Shown: positions 28,046 through 37,701, numbered from the stretch's first letter. The stretch: DNA of 64,000 nucleotides from Oscillospiraceae bacterium (GCA_009777475.1 WRLU01000003.1:32417-96416), one strand, 5' to 3'. The notes: a model not told the origin generated them from the sequence alone. Numbers and translations are program-made.

Positions 28046-30970
28046 TCAGCGCACCCGCACTTTCTTCGCTTTGCTCCATTTTTTACTAAACACCCGGGTG
28101 CCATTTGAGCTGTCACGGTACGAACGCACCTGTACCCATGTATTTTTCCTTGAAGCAAGCTTCTTAATGGTTGCCTTTGTCGTTGCTGCCCTTTTAATTG
28201 TGGTGATCTTGGCACCCTTTTTCATATTTTTTGCCGGAGAATGCCGTACCTGATAGCCGCTGACATTGGAAACCCTCTTGAATGTAACGGCAACCTGTCT
28301 TTTCTTTGAGCTTTTAAGCTTGAGGCTACCCGGTGCAGATGGGGCATTTGCTTTCCAAACCGCGTGGAGGGTGATAGTAGCGTTGGGTGCGGCCAGATTG
28401 GATACTCTCTCTTTGTCCTTGTATTTTCTGTTGCCCTTGCTCGTGAGTGCCCAGCCATCGAATTTATAGCCTGTACGTTTAAGGGAGGTGGGCTTGGCAT
28501 TTAGCGCGGTGGAAACACCCCGGGTAATTTTTTGATCCGCCATCGACCCGGAGCCGCCATTTCTGCTGAACCTCACGGTGTATGACTGCGGCGGTGGGGA
28601 ACTGCTTGGCGGCGGAGATGAAACGGAGGTTTGCTTCCAGACAGCATACAGGGTGACGTCTTTGTTAAAGAAAGGGGCCGAATCACTGAAGGTAACCGCA
28701 TGCTGATCAGTATATTTCACCGCACCGGTCGCGGATTCCGCCCAGCCCTCAAATGTATGCCCGGTTCTTGAGAAGGTGTTCCGCCTCAGCCCTTGCGCGG
28801 CCCCATCCACAAATGTCTGATCCGTCATGGTGCCGCTGGTGCCGCCGTTGATGTTGAAGGAAACGGTCCAGCTGTCAAGGAGCTTCCTGGGCTCTATACC
28901 ACCCGGCTTGGGCTCGCTGCTGGAAAGAACAGTGACCTCCGCGCCAAAACTGGCACGAGAAGCAATTAATCCGGTCACATCGCCACCGGTCACGCCCTGC
29001 TTGTCATAGCCCTTGTATATAATATTTTTCAGGTATACGTCATGTATCCAGCCCACTCCGGTCCGCGATGCCGCGGGTGCGGTGCCGGCATTGGCAAAAC
29101 GGGCCTGAACCTCCCAGTCAGGATGACCCCTGTGGATTGTAACGTCCTCAATCAGAACATCCCATATGGCACCCCTGGCATTCCCGGGGACAGTCGTCCA
29201 GCCCTCGGATGAGTAGATTACATTGTTTATGTCAATGATATATGGCCAGCCGTCATTCGTGCCGGTAACAGCAGTGGTATTCTTAAGCCCTACATATTCA
29301 ATGTCGATGTTTTTGAAGGTAATGCCGCTAACCAAAGCGTTGTCGCTGTTTTTAATGCCTATGGCGGCCTTGTGCATCTGGTTAACAATAGTGATGTCTT
29401 CAAATATTACATTTTTTATTTCCGCGCCATAGTCAGGGAAGGCATTGCCCTTGTTTGTTTCGGCACCAATCTCTAATGTTTGGGCAAAGTCTGACCAAAT
29501 CACACAGTTGCGTACGGTAACGTCCGAGGTGCTTTTGGCATAGGCATGGTCGGTGTTGTTGTCTGCCCTGTAGTTTTTCAAAACAATAGCATCGTCCCAG
29601 GTTCTGAGGAAGCAGTTTGTAATTTCCACATCCCTAAAGCTCTGGAGCGATATGCCATCGCTACGGTGCCGCGAAGATACAATTTTTACATTGTTGATGG
29701 TCGCACCCTCGCCCATGTGCAGTTGGATGTTCCAGGCGTTGGAGTCTAGGATGGTAATACCGTCTACAGTTACATTTTTATCGGAAACAGTCTGTATGGG
29801 AAGGACAGCAGAGCTGTCGCCGTGCTGCATATGGCCGTTTTTCCAGCTGCCGTCAATAACGCCAAAGCCGTATATGCCGCTGTTCTGCTTCAGGCCTATG
29901 CCTCCGCGGATAACCGCACCGGGCGCGATGTACCACTTGCGCCCCTCAATGTTGCTATCCTCCGCGGGAGTGTTGGGGCCTACGCTCACGGGCTTGCCAG
30001 AGTCTTTCTTGGGGATGCTGCCCGATGTCTGAGCATTGCCTTCACGGGAGGGGAGCTTATGCACATCGGAGAACATATTCAAGGTTTGGGTACTCGCCCA
30101 CCATTCGGAGTAGTCATCAGCCTTCGGCCACGGCGTAGGCGTAGGATCTCCAGGACGCGCCGTTGGCTGGGTATTTGCCTGCCCGGTCGTGAGCCTGGCA
30201 GCGTAGGCCTGGCTTAGATCGTGAACCCCTGCCTCAAACACGGCATCAAAATCGCCCCGCTCGGATATGCCGTCAATATCCTCTATGTATTTCTCCTCCG
30301 GCGGGTTGATGAAGATAGCCAGGGCCTTCGCAATGTCTTCGTCCCACTGCACAACGTACTGACCCCAGGCGGCGCCTTCGCCCCAGGCACCAGCAGCCAC
30401 TGCCGTGGGGATGGTAAATTTAGTTGTCGATGTTTCGCCGGTACCGGTCACATCAACGGTATATTCGTTTTTCAGTGGAGATACAGTTGCATTGGTGCCG
30501 GTTATTCTATTGCCGCTCTTGCCTTTAATTTCTATCTCAACATCGCCCTCATCGGCGGAAAAAATGGCAACCGGCATACGGACGCGAGGATTTGTCTCGG
30601 GATTGTTGTAGCTCATTCTCCCGGCAAGGTTGTCCCCATTCCAGATACGCGTATTGTTGACCCATACAGAGTACATTTCAATTTTTTCTCCGTTGGCCGT
30701 CAGGGTAATTTCGTCATCGTCATACACCATTGTCCGGATCGCCTTTATATCCTCCGGCTCCTGCGACGGCGCGGTAAGCTGGGTCATAGGGGCACTTTGG
30801 ACTCTGACCCCTATGTCGTACGGCACGGTAAGGTCGGGTATAGTGTATGCCTCTATTTCCGCTTTGCCATCAGCCAGGACAGTGACGCCGGCTCCGACCG
30901 GCAACAGTGCCGCCAGCATTGCAAGCACCAGGAAAAAGGATATTTTTTTAGTAAAAGCTTTATGGTCCAT
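28046..30970 (-). CDS. Secreted right-handed beta-helix glycosidase, GH28/GH49-like, with InlB-type repeats and FN3-like tail
   Basis: A 974-residue exported protein; the signal peptide is about residues 1-33. An N-terminal beta-sandwich (PDLTVPYDIGVRV region) precedes a parallel beta-helix (about 330-690). In the helix SRHRSDGISLQS and LRTWDDAIVLKNY carry the Asp residues in the places where GH28/GH49 (clan GH-N) enzymes have theirs. The two Listeria-Bacteroides repeats (about 700-790 and 800-870) are split by a Pro/Ser linker. The end is a lysine-rich FN3-like domain. Substrate is probably a pectic or glucan polymer. AGGAGG is well placed before the ATG. Confidence 0.82.
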   Translation of the reverse strand: MDHKAFTKKISFFLVLAMLAALLPVGAGVTVLADGKAEIEAYTIPDLTVPYDIGVRVQSAPMTQLTAPSQEPEDIKAIRTMVYDDDEITLTANGEKIEMYSVWVNNTRIWNGDNLAGRMSYNNPETNPRVRMPVAIFSADEGDVEIEIKGKSGNRITGTNATVSPLKNEYTVDVTGTGETSTTKFTIPTAVAAGAWGEGAAWGQYVVQWDEDIAKALAIFINPPEEKYIEDIDGISERGDFDAVFEAGVHDLSQAYAARLTTGQANTQPTARPGDPTPTPWPKADDYSEWWASTQTLNMFSDVHKLPSREGNAQTSGSIPKKDSGKPVSVGPNTPAEDSNIEGRKWYIAPGAVIRGGIGLKQNSGIYGFGVIDGSWKNGHMQHGDSSAVLPIQTVSDKNVTVDGITILDSNAWNIQLHMGEGATINNVKIVSSRHRSDGISLQSFRDVEITNCFLRTWDDAIVLKNYRADNNTDHAYAKSTSDVTVRNCVIWSDFAQTLEIGAETNKGNAFPDYGAEIKNVIFEDITIVNQMHKAAIGIKNSDNALVSGITFKNIDIEYVGLKNTTAVTGTNDGWPYIIDINNVIYSSEGWTTVPGNARGAIWDVLIEDVTIHRGHPDWEVQARFANAGTAPAASRTGVGWIHDVYLKNIIYKGYDKQGVTGGDVTGLIASRASFGAEVTVLSSSEPKPGGIEPRKLLDSWTVSFNINGGTSGTMTDQTFVDGAAQGLRRNTFSRTGHTFEGWAESATGAVKYTDQHAVTFSDSAPFFNKDVTLYAVWKQTSVSSPPPSSSPPPQSYTVRFSRNGGSGSMADQKITRGVSTALNAKPTSLKRTGYKFDGWALTSKGNRKYKDKERVSNLAAPNATITLHAVWKANAPSAPGSLKLKSSKKRQVAVTFKRVSNVSGYQVRHSPAKNMKKGAKITTIKRAATTKATIKKLASRKNTWVQVRSYRDSSNGTRVFSKKWSKAKKVRVR

Positions 30971-31326
30971 GGGAAAAACCTCCTATTTTTTTAGCGATAC
31001 CCTGTCAGCGGCATCTCTCTGCACGGAAACCCTGCCCGGCTCAGGCAATCCAGAGGCTGACAGCCGTTCAAAATTTCAGTGACACATACACTATAGCACA
31101 TTAATAAAGCTTTCGCAAGGACTTTTTGCACAAAAATAAGCATTGTTTTTTGTTAATTATGACCACGATACCCATTAATGAGTGTGGCTGAGGGCGGGGG
31201 GGCGGTGAGATGGGCGGACAATCAGTCTCAATTGCGGAAATAGCTCTTGCCCAAAGCGTCCGGCGGGGCTATAATGTTGACAGGGCTAAATTTAATGCGG
31301 CAAATTTAGAGAGTGAGGGATTAACC
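30971..31326. other. Divergent intergenic region, 356 bp
   Basis: This separates the leftward glycosidase operon from nif3-like. It contains the ribosome binding site of the glycosidase gene at the left and the nif3-like promoter (31247-31275) at the right. An ATG at 31210 opens a frame into nif3-like, but that start lies upstream of the promoter. I see nothing else. Confidence 0.5.
31247..31275 (+). promoter_or_regulatory. Sigma-A promoter of nif3-like-rqcH
   Basis: TTGCCC (31247-31252), a 17-bp spacer and a perfect TATAAT (31270-31275). It lies about 50 bp upstream of the TTG start chosen for the Nif3-like gene and decides against the ATG at 31210. Confidence 0.7.
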
Positions 31327-32094
31327 TTGTATACGGTAAAGGACATATATGACGCGCTGAACGGATGGGCACCCTTTGACACGGGATACAGGAACGACAT
31401 TAAAGGACTTTTGGCGGGGCGTTTTTCTTCCCCGGTAAAGCGGGTGTTTGCCTCACTGGATATAACCCCCGGGACCATCAGGGAGGCGTTAGGCATAGGG
31501 GCTCAGCTTATTGTATCGCACCATGCCCCTTTTTTGTCACCGCCGCTTCCCACAGACGGATCCCCGGCGGGGGAGGTTCTGCTGGAGCTTTGCGAAAACA
31601 GGCTCGGTGCCATTTCTGCCCACACTAATTTGGATGCCGCGCCTGGCGGGGTTAACGATGAGCTTGCCTCCTTGCTGGGTCTCCCCGGCGGATGCCAGCC
31701 CCTGGATGACGAAGGTATAGGGCGGTGGGGCGGCTTGCCCCGGCCAATAGAGCCGCAGGACCTTGCCAGCCTGTGCAAGGATAAATTAGGCTGCGGCGTT
31801 GTGCGGTTTTTTTCCGCCGGAAAACCGGTTTCGCGCCTGGCCATTTGCGGCGGCTCGGGCGGGGACATGCTTGCCGTAGCCGCGGCAAAGGGCTGCCATG
31901 CCCTTGTCACCGCCGATATAAAGCACCACCAGTTCATCCAGGCCGCGCAGCTTGGCATAAGTCTGCTGGATTGCGGTCATTTTGCCACGGAAAATATCAT
32001 AATACCCAAGCTTTGCGCCTATCTGGAAAAACAGCTCCCCGGCATAGAGGCGAGGCAGAGCAGGGTAAGTAAGGAGCCGTATCAATGCCTGTAG
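31327..32094 (+). CDS. Nif3-like dinuclear metal centre protein
   Basis: A 255-residue member of the Nif3/YqfO family, often annotated as GTP cyclohydrolase I type 2. Metal ligands are visible in IVSHHAPFL, AHTNLDAAPGGVND, DIKHHQF and DCGHFATEN. The protein begins at a TTG giving YTVKDIYDALNGWAPF, which matches the family N terminus; GAGGGA precedes it. The 39 extra codons of the longer frame lie across the promoter. It overlaps rqcH by 10 nt. Confidence 0.88.
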   Translation: MYTVKDIYDALNGWAPFDTGYRNDIKGLLAGRFSSPVKRVFASLDITPGTIREALGIGAQLIVSHHAPFLSPPLPTDGSPAGEVLLELCENRLGAISAHTNLDAAPGGVNDELASLLGLPGGCQPLDDEGIGRWGGLPRPIEPQDLASLCKDKLGCGVVRFFSAGKPVSRLAICGGSGGDMLAVAAAKGCHALVTADIKHHQFIQAAQLGISLLDCGHFATENIIIPKLCAYLEKQLPGIEARQSRVSKEPYQCL

Positions 32095-33767
32095 ATGCTT
32101 TTGTAATTACAGCCCTCTCGCATGAGCTGAATGAATATCTGCACAACAGCAGGATAGATAAAATCCATATGCCAGCACGCGATGAGGTGCATATTCTGGG
32201 CAGGGGGCAGAGAGGCGGCTTTAGGCTGCTTATGTCTGCGGGTTCACGGAATCCCCGCGCCCATTTATCAGCACAGCCCCGGGAAAACCCGGATAAGCCG
32301 CCTATGTTCTGCATGCTTTTGCGCAAATATTTAGGAAACGGAAGATTCGCCGGGATATACCAGCCTCATCTGGAGCGTGTTCTACACTTTTTTTGGGATT
32401 CTGCCGATGAATTAGGTGTTATATCCCGCAAAACCTTGATTTGTGAAATGATGGGAAGAAACTCTAACATCATACTGACCGGCCAAGATGGGCGGATTAT
32501 TGACTCTATACGCCGGGTTGACAGCGATATGTCTGCCCAGCGGCCGGTTTTGCCCGGCTTGTTTTACCGCGATCCTCCAGGCCAGGGCAAAAACGACCCC
32601 ACTGCAATTACAGAGCAGGAATTTCAGGTGCTTTTGAGCCTAAAGCCGGCCGAGCAACCGCCGGAGGAGTGGCTTTTGGATACTTTTTCTGGACTTTCCC
32701 CTGCCGTTTGCCGTGATTTGGCTGCGGGAGATCTGCAGGAGAGTTTTTTTTGCCAGGTTGAAAGGATTAAGCGAGGGGAGCTCGTCCCATTTTTGCTGTC
32801 TGCCGCCAAGGGCGCAGACGTATCCGCCCTGCCTCTCTTGAACAGCCGGAATACCGATGCAAAGCCCTTTGAGGGAAGCTTTTCCGAATTGCTTGATGTC
32901 TGCTGCACAAACCGGGAGCTGCACGATGAAATTAAAAGACTGGTCCAGGAAATGCTCAGGCAGGCGACAAGCCAATGCGGAAAAATCAAGGGCAAAATAG
33001 CCATGCAAAAAAAGGAGCTGCTTCAAGCACAAGGCCGTGAAGCCCTGCGGGAAAACGGCGACCTGCTGATGGCAAATCTGCACAATATCAAAAAAGGGCA
33101 GCCCACTGCACAGGTTGAGGATTTTTACAGCAACGGAGCCCTGCGGGAAATTGCCTTGGACCCTACGCGTTCTCCTCAGCAAAACGCCGCACGGTTTTAT
33201 AAAAGGTACGCTAAGGCAAAAAACGCCGAGGCAGAGCTGAAAAAGCAAATCAAGGCGGGCGAGAGGGAAATTATCTACTGGGAGAGTGTTGCCGAACAGC
33301 TCTCACGAGTGCAAACAAAACAGGAATTGCAGGAAATCAAGGAGGAGCTTCAGCCTATGCATCGGCGCAAGGGGCCGCCTGCCAGGCTGTCGGAGCCTTA
33401 TAAATTTGTCTCTGACGAGGGGATAAGCTTCCGGGCAGGACGCAACAACCGCCAAAACGATGAGCTGACCATGAAATCTGCCAGAAAAAATGATATTTGG
33501 CTTCACGCACAGAAAATTCCTGGTTGCCATATTGTGATCAGTGTTGAGGGAAAAGAGCCGCAAGAGGAGACCTTGGTTCAGGCTGCCGCCGTTGCCGCCT
33601 ATTATTCGGCGGCAAAAAACAGCCCCAAGGTTCCGGTCGATTATACCCTGGTTAAGTACGTAAAAAAGCCGCAGGGTTCTAAGCCGGGTTTTGTGACCTA
33701 CGAGCGGTTCAAAACAATTCTTGCACAGCCTGACCGGGACCTGGCTGAAAGACTAAGGGTAGAATAG
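32085..33767 (+). CDS. rqcH: Ribosome quality-control protein RqcH (NFACT family)
   Basis: A 560-residue NFACT protein, homologue of eukaryotic Rqc2. It binds stalled 50S subunits and directs alanine tailing of nascent chains. The N-terminal NFACT-N domain is VDAFVITALSHELNEYL. A central coiled coil spans about residues 270-440. The NFACT-R domain has the motif DIWLHAQKIPGCHIVI and the AAYYSAAKNSPKVPVDYT segment. Older annotations call it fibronectin-binding protein A. It is translationally coupled to the preceding gene. Confidence 0.93.
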   Translation: MPVDAFVITALSHELNEYLHNSRIDKIHMPARDEVHILGRGQRGGFRLLMSAGSRNPRAHLSAQPRENPDKPPMFCMLLRKYLGNGRFAGIYQPHLERVLHFFWDSADELGVISRKTLICEMMGRNSNIILTGQDGRIIDSIRRVDSDMSAQRPVLPGLFYRDPPGQGKNDPTAITEQEFQVLLSLKPAEQPPEEWLLDTFSGLSPAVCRDLAAGDLQESFFCQVERIKRGELVPFLLSAAKGADVSALPLLNSRNTDAKPFEGSFSELLDVCCTNRELHDEIKRLVQEMLRQATSQCGKIKGKIAMQKKELLQAQGREALRENGDLLMANLHNIKKGQPTAQVEDFYSNGALREIALDPTRSPQQNAARFYKRYAKAKNAEAELKKQIKAGEREIIYWESVAEQLSRVQTKQELQEIKEELQPMHRRKGPPARLSEPYKFVSDEGISFRAGRNNRQNDELTMKSARKNDIWLHAQKIPGCHIVISVEGKEPQEETLVQAAAVAAYYSAAKNSPKVPVDYTLVKYVKKPQGSKPGFVTYERFKTILAQPDRDLAERLRVE

Positions 33768-33821
33768 CACGCCGCGTACGCTCCAAAATATCGGTCAGTC
33801 GCAGCCATTTATTCCCGGGGG

Positions 33822-35921
33822 TTACTTGACCTTAATCCTGAACACGCGGCTTTTTCTGGTTGCCTTTTTGTTCACGGCGTGTTTGTCCGTATTGGTTACC
33901 ATGCAGTAGTAATACAGGGTGCCTTTTTTAGTTGTTGGTGGTTTATAGCTAGCTGTTTTTGCTTTCTTCACTGCCTTGAATTTTCCGGTCTTCTTTTTGC
34001 TGCTGTACCATTGATAAGAAAGCTTGCCTAAATTGGGCTTGGCGGACTTGATCTTCAAAGTCAGCCTTTTGTTTCTTTTGACCGTATGCTTTTTCTTGGG
34101 TTGCTTGGTGATTTTTGGCTTTGATGTTTTGGCAGCCTGGGCAACATTGACTGTAACAGGTTGTGAATACAATGTGTAGGAATTGCAGCCCCTGGTTGCC
34201 TTCGACTGTGCTTTCAGCATAATAACCGCTTTGCCGCCCCTGAGGCCTTTAATCGAATCTTTTTTGGCTTGAATACGATTTCCGCCACTCAAAACCACAA
34301 CCTCCACAGGTAGCCTTGCATCAGCCCCACGATTTGTAAGGGTTGCCGCGCTAACCTTGATGCTTTTACCCGCATTGACCGAATACTCTGTCCTGCCGGC
34401 GGTTATACTCATAACCGCTTCTGCTGTCCAGTCTGCAAAATCTGTGGTTATTCCGGTGATGCCGAAATCAATATACCGCCGCTGTGTGCTTTCACTCCGA
34501 AAGGTCCAGGCCGAAAGTGGCACCCCTCTTGCGATGCTCTCGGAGGCAAGTGCTTGATTTATGGCACCTGTTGTGGGACCGTAAGCGGCGTTTAGTGGCA
34601 GAACAACGTTCAGGATATCGTTCATTGCGCTGGCCGTGTCGGCAGGGTTTGCAAGTGTGTTCAAATTCACAAGGGATGCCCAAGGGGATAACTCCCGGTA
34701 GCGTTCCAAGGATTCTGTGATGAAGGAAATGATCACAACGGAATTCCACATTTCATCCCCATGCGAGGCGATAGAATCCACGACAGCCTGTTCGATGCCA
34801 TCGCGGCTGTCTTTTGATTCCAAAAATATCACCAGGTCATTAGCCTTTACATACGAAAGCACCTCTTCCAGGGCCGGAATTTTTTCTCCCATAAATTCCA
34901 ATGCCCCCATGCCAGCATCCAGCCGTTTAATCTGCTCCAGTGTGAGATCCCTGGGCCTGACGGTAGCCCTTGTCCTTCCGGTTTCCTCTATCTCTTCATC
35001 GGTTAACAGCTGATTGGTTAAAACGTCTGTCGTCCGGGCGAATGTTGAGTCATGGAGGACGACAGCCTGGTTATCTTTAGTTAAAAAAACATCACATTCA
35101 ATTATATCCGCCCCAAACTCCTCGTGTGCCATATAAAAGCTTGACATGGTATTTTCAGGAGAAATGAAGCTGAAGCCGGAGCCGCCGGGAACACCCCTAT
35201 GCCCGGTAATGAAGGGCCTTCTTATGAGGGTTTTAGTTGTATACAGCCGGGAGGCATCTCTCAGCATGGTGGCGTTGCCGGTGACAATGCCCGTTGCGCC
35301 GGAGGTAATGCTTCTGTGGTTGCCGGCAACCTTATCATCGCTCACAACCCACACGGTCAGGGTCAGCTTTTGCATCGCCTCGACAATAGCCTTCCCGGCG
35401 GCGGAGACATTGATGATGACGTTCTTCGCCTGGCACTCATTTGCTTTCCGTACTAAATTATAGGCATTTGCCAGAGTGATGCTCTTGGCATTGTGGATAA
35501 GGCTGGCCCTGCTGAAAATAGAAATTTTCCGGAAGGCTTGGATTAGGGATGCATCCGTAGAAGCAATATGGGTGTCCTTCACCTCGTTCTCCTCAAAATA
35601 GTCCGCCAGCTGCAACGCCAGTGTCCTGTTTTGCAAAACGAAAATCGGTATGATATTGCCCCGGGTTTGATCCAGTATGCCCGGCACATCGCTCATGCTG
35701 CTGAGGTCAATCATAACAGAGGAAGCAATGCCCCCCCGAATAACAGTGTTTATGCTGGCAGGTGACGAAGCCCTGGCGATAACCGTTGGCGAACCGACAA
35801 GGCTGCTGTTTAGGGCATTAGACCAGGCAAAACCCTCATACGCCATGCCCGGCACGCTTGGCAGGAGTGCCAGCAGGAGCACCGCCGCGAGGGCTAATGG
35901 CCCAAGGCTTTTTATTTTCAT
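33822..35921 (-). CDS. Secreted glycerophosphodiester phosphodiesterase with extra barrel-like domain and Ig-like tail
   Basis: A 699-residue exported protein; the signal peptide is about residues 1-27. Residues about 45-235 look like a degenerate GDPD-type barrel: VIARASSPASINTVIRGG at the start and VWVVSDDKVAG to GATGIVTG at the end, with no HRG/ENT catalytic set. The second domain (about 240-510) is a complete GDPD: FITGHRG, SPENTMSSF, IECDVFLTKDNQAVVLHD, FLESKD and GITGITTDF. The C terminus (about 590-699) is a lysine-rich Ig-like domain containing SYQWYSSKKKTGKF. GGAGGTTC precedes the ATG. It probably hydrolyses glycerophosphodiesters or teichoic-acid-like substrates at the surface. Confidence 0.85.
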   Translation of the reverse strand: MKIKSLGPLALAAVLLLALLPSVPGMAYEGFAWSNALNSSLVGSPTVIARASSPASINTVIRGGIASSVMIDLSSMSDVPGILDQTRGNIIPIFVLQNRTLALQLADYFEENEVKDTHIASTDASLIQAFRKISIFSRASLIHNAKSITLANAYNLVRKANECQAKNVIINVSAAGKAIVEAMQKLTLTVWVVSDDKVAGNHRSITSGATGIVTGNATMLRDASRLYTTKTLIRRPFITGHRGVPGGSGFSFISPENTMSSFYMAHEEFGADIIECDVFLTKDNQAVVLHDSTFARTTDVLTNQLLTDEEIEETGRTRATVRPRDLTLEQIKRLDAGMGALEFMGEKIPALEEVLSYVKANDLVIFLESKDSRDGIEQAVVDSIASHGDEMWNSVVIISFITESLERYRELSPWASLVNLNTLANPADTASAMNDILNVVLPLNAAYGPTTGAINQALASESIARGVPLSAWTFRSESTQRRYIDFGITGITTDFADWTAEAVMSITAGRTEYSVNAGKSIKVSAATLTNRGADARLPVEVVVLSGGNRIQAKKDSIKGLRGGKAVIMLKAQSKATRGCNSYTLYSQPVTVNVAQAAKTSKPKITKQPKKKHTVKRNKRLTLKIKSAKPNLGKLSYQWYSSKKKTGKFKAVKKAKTASYKPPTTKKGTLYYYCMVTNTDKHAVNKKATRKSRVFRIKVK

Positions 35922-36172
35922 TTTTGAACCTCCATGAAAGAGTAACGCCCCTCTTTAAACCTTCCGCATCCGGCAGGGAAATAAAGAGCAGGACTGAACA
36001 ACGCAAAATAACAAAATAACAAAACGAGAAATTTTCTTGACCAAGGCATTTCCCATATGATACAATCCTTCAGGAATGCCGTTACCGACTGAGCCGCAAA
36101 AGCCGACAACCCACTCCGCACCTACACGATAGCATATCGTACACACATTGTCAAGACTGTGTTTACTCTATG

Positions 36173-36317
36173 CACGGCAATTTAGTTTTGTAATTTTTGC
36201 AGTTCTCAATGTAGAGGATGCCGTCCTCGGCATCCTGCAAACCCGCATTGCACCGTTCTGGAGCGGTAGGTTGATGGCGGCGTACCCTACAAACGGTTAC
36301 GAAACTAAATCGCCGTG
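36173..36317. mobile_element. 145-bp MITE-like element with 9-bp target-site duplication
   Basis: The ends are 22-nt inverted repeats matching at 19 of 22 positions and beginning CACGGC (36173-36194 and 36296-36317). The element is flanked on both sides by the direct repeat TACTCTATG (36164-36172 and 36318-36326). Inside is a small hairpin, GAGGATGCC against GGCATCCT. There is no coding capacity for a transposase. It lies in the 453-bp divergent gap between the phosphodiesterase and the M16 peptidase. The rest of that gap shows no gene. Confidence 0.85.
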
Positions 36318-36374
36318 TACTCTATGGGTATGAGGGCATACTAAAACCGAAATAACAAAGGAGTTTTTGCTTTT

Positions 36375-37625
36375 ATGATTGAGAAAAAAACCTTGCCGAG
36401 CGGGGTACGCCTGGTGTATGAGCCTATGGACTCTGTCCGCAGTGCGGCAATAGGGTTTTGGATGGGTCACGGTTCACGGTATGAGCCTGAGCATTTTAGC
36501 GGAATAAGCCATGCTATAGAACACATGGTATTCAAAGGTACACAGAGCCGCTCTTCCCAGCAGGTCGCCGAGGAAATGGATGCAATAGGGGGACAGGTCA
36601 ATGCTTTTACCACAAAGGAGAGTACCTGTTTTTATGCCCGCTCGCTTGATAGCCATTTAGAAAAGGCAACGGAGCTTTTGCACGATATTTTTTTCCACCC
36701 TAGGATGGATGAAGGTGATTGGGATACAGAGAGAGGGGTTATTCTGGAGGAAATCGGAATGTATGAGGACTCTCCCGAGGATTTGGCATCAGAGAGGCTG
36801 TTTGGTGCAATTTTTCCTAATATGCCGCTAGGCAGGCCTATTATAGGAACACCGGAGACCTTGCGCCAGATGACCGCCAGGGACATCCTTGACTACCGGA
36901 ACGCGGTGTATTCCCCTTCACGGTTGGTGGTATCAGTTGCCGGGCGTTTCTCTGAAGAAAACAAGGCGTTTTTGGAGGAAAAGCTTTCATCATTGGCGGC
37001 TATGCCGCACAAGGAACCCGAACCGGCGGCGTATTCCCCGGCAATAACCTTGCGCGAAAAGCCAATTGAGCAGAATCATTTTTGCCTGGCCTTTCCCGGA
37101 CTGAAGACAGGGCATGAAAAACGGTATGTAATGAACATTATGTCAGGGGTTTTGGGCACCGGGATGTCCTCAAGGCTATTCCGGTCGGTCAGAGAGGAAC
37201 ATGGGCTGTGCTACTCCATTTACACATTCACTGCAGGGCATCTTGATACCGGGGTATTCGGGGTATATTCGGCATTGGGCAAGAACACGGAGAGGCAAGC
37301 CCTTTCCCTGGTGCGTGAGGTGCTGGAGTGTTTTGCTAAGCACGGACCTGGCCCAGATGAATTAGACCGGGTGCGGGAGCAGATTAAAGCCAATCTGCTT
37401 ATGAGCCTTGAGTCCAGCTCCTCGCGTATGCATCATTTAGGGCAGCATGAGCTAATGACGGGAAAAATCCCTGAGCCTGACGATATTGTAAAAGAGCTGG
37501 ACTTGGTGACAGCAGACCGGGTGACAGAGCTCGCCCAAGAGGTCCTTGATATGAAAAATGTAAGCTTGTCAGTGGTCGGAAACCCTGACAATAAGGAAAA
37601 TTATCAGGAGCTGTTGGCACATTGA
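36375..37625 (+). CDS. M16-family zinc peptidase (processing peptidase-like)
   Basis: A 416-residue M16B peptidase related to bacterial YmxG/PqqL and the mitochondrial processing peptidase beta subunit. The inverted zinc motif is GISHAIEHMVFKG (HxxEH), with the downstream Glu in ERGVILEEIGMYEDSPED. The C-terminal half has the family's RSVREEHGLCYSIY segment. AAAGGAG lies 12 nt before the ATG, a slightly long spacing. It stands alone with metY downstream under a separate promoter. Confidence 0.92.
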   Translation: MIEKKTLPSGVRLVYEPMDSVRSAAIGFWMGHGSRYEPEHFSGISHAIEHMVFKGTQSRSSQQVAEEMDAIGGQVNAFTTKESTCFYARSLDSHLEKATELLHDIFFHPRMDEGDWDTERGVILEEIGMYEDSPEDLASERLFGAIFPNMPLGRPIIGTPETLRQMTARDILDYRNAVYSPSRLVVSVAGRFSEENKAFLEEKLSSLAAMPHKEPEPAAYSPAITLREKPIEQNHFCLAFPGLKTGHEKRYVMNIMSGVLGTGMSSRLFRSVREEHGLCYSIYTFTAGHLDTGVFGVYSALGKNTERQALSLVREVLECFAKHGPGPDELDRVREQIKANLLMSLESSSSRMHHLGQHELMTGKIPEPDDIVKELDLVTADRVTELAQEVLDMKNVSLSVVGNPDNKENYQELLAH

Positions 37626-37672
37626 CCTTAGCTGGACGCAAACAAATAAAGTGAAATTTGAGAGCAGGAGTA

Positions 37673-37701
37673 TTGACTTGTTAAAAATCATATGTTACAA
37701 T
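37673..37701 (+). promoter_or_regulatory. Sigma-A promoter of metY
   Basis: TTGACT (37673-37678), a 17-bp spacer and TACAAT (37696-37701) lie 45 bp before the start codon. The leader is too short for a SAM riboswitch or a T-box. Confidence 0.7.

Noticed and set aside
31210..31326. 39-codon N-terminal extension of the Nif3-like gene
   Set aside because: It contains the -35 and -10 elements of a good promoter, and family members start at the VKDIYDALN segment.
36148..36333. 61-codon frame over the MITE
   Set aside because: The frame is formed by the element and its flanks; no ribosome binding site.
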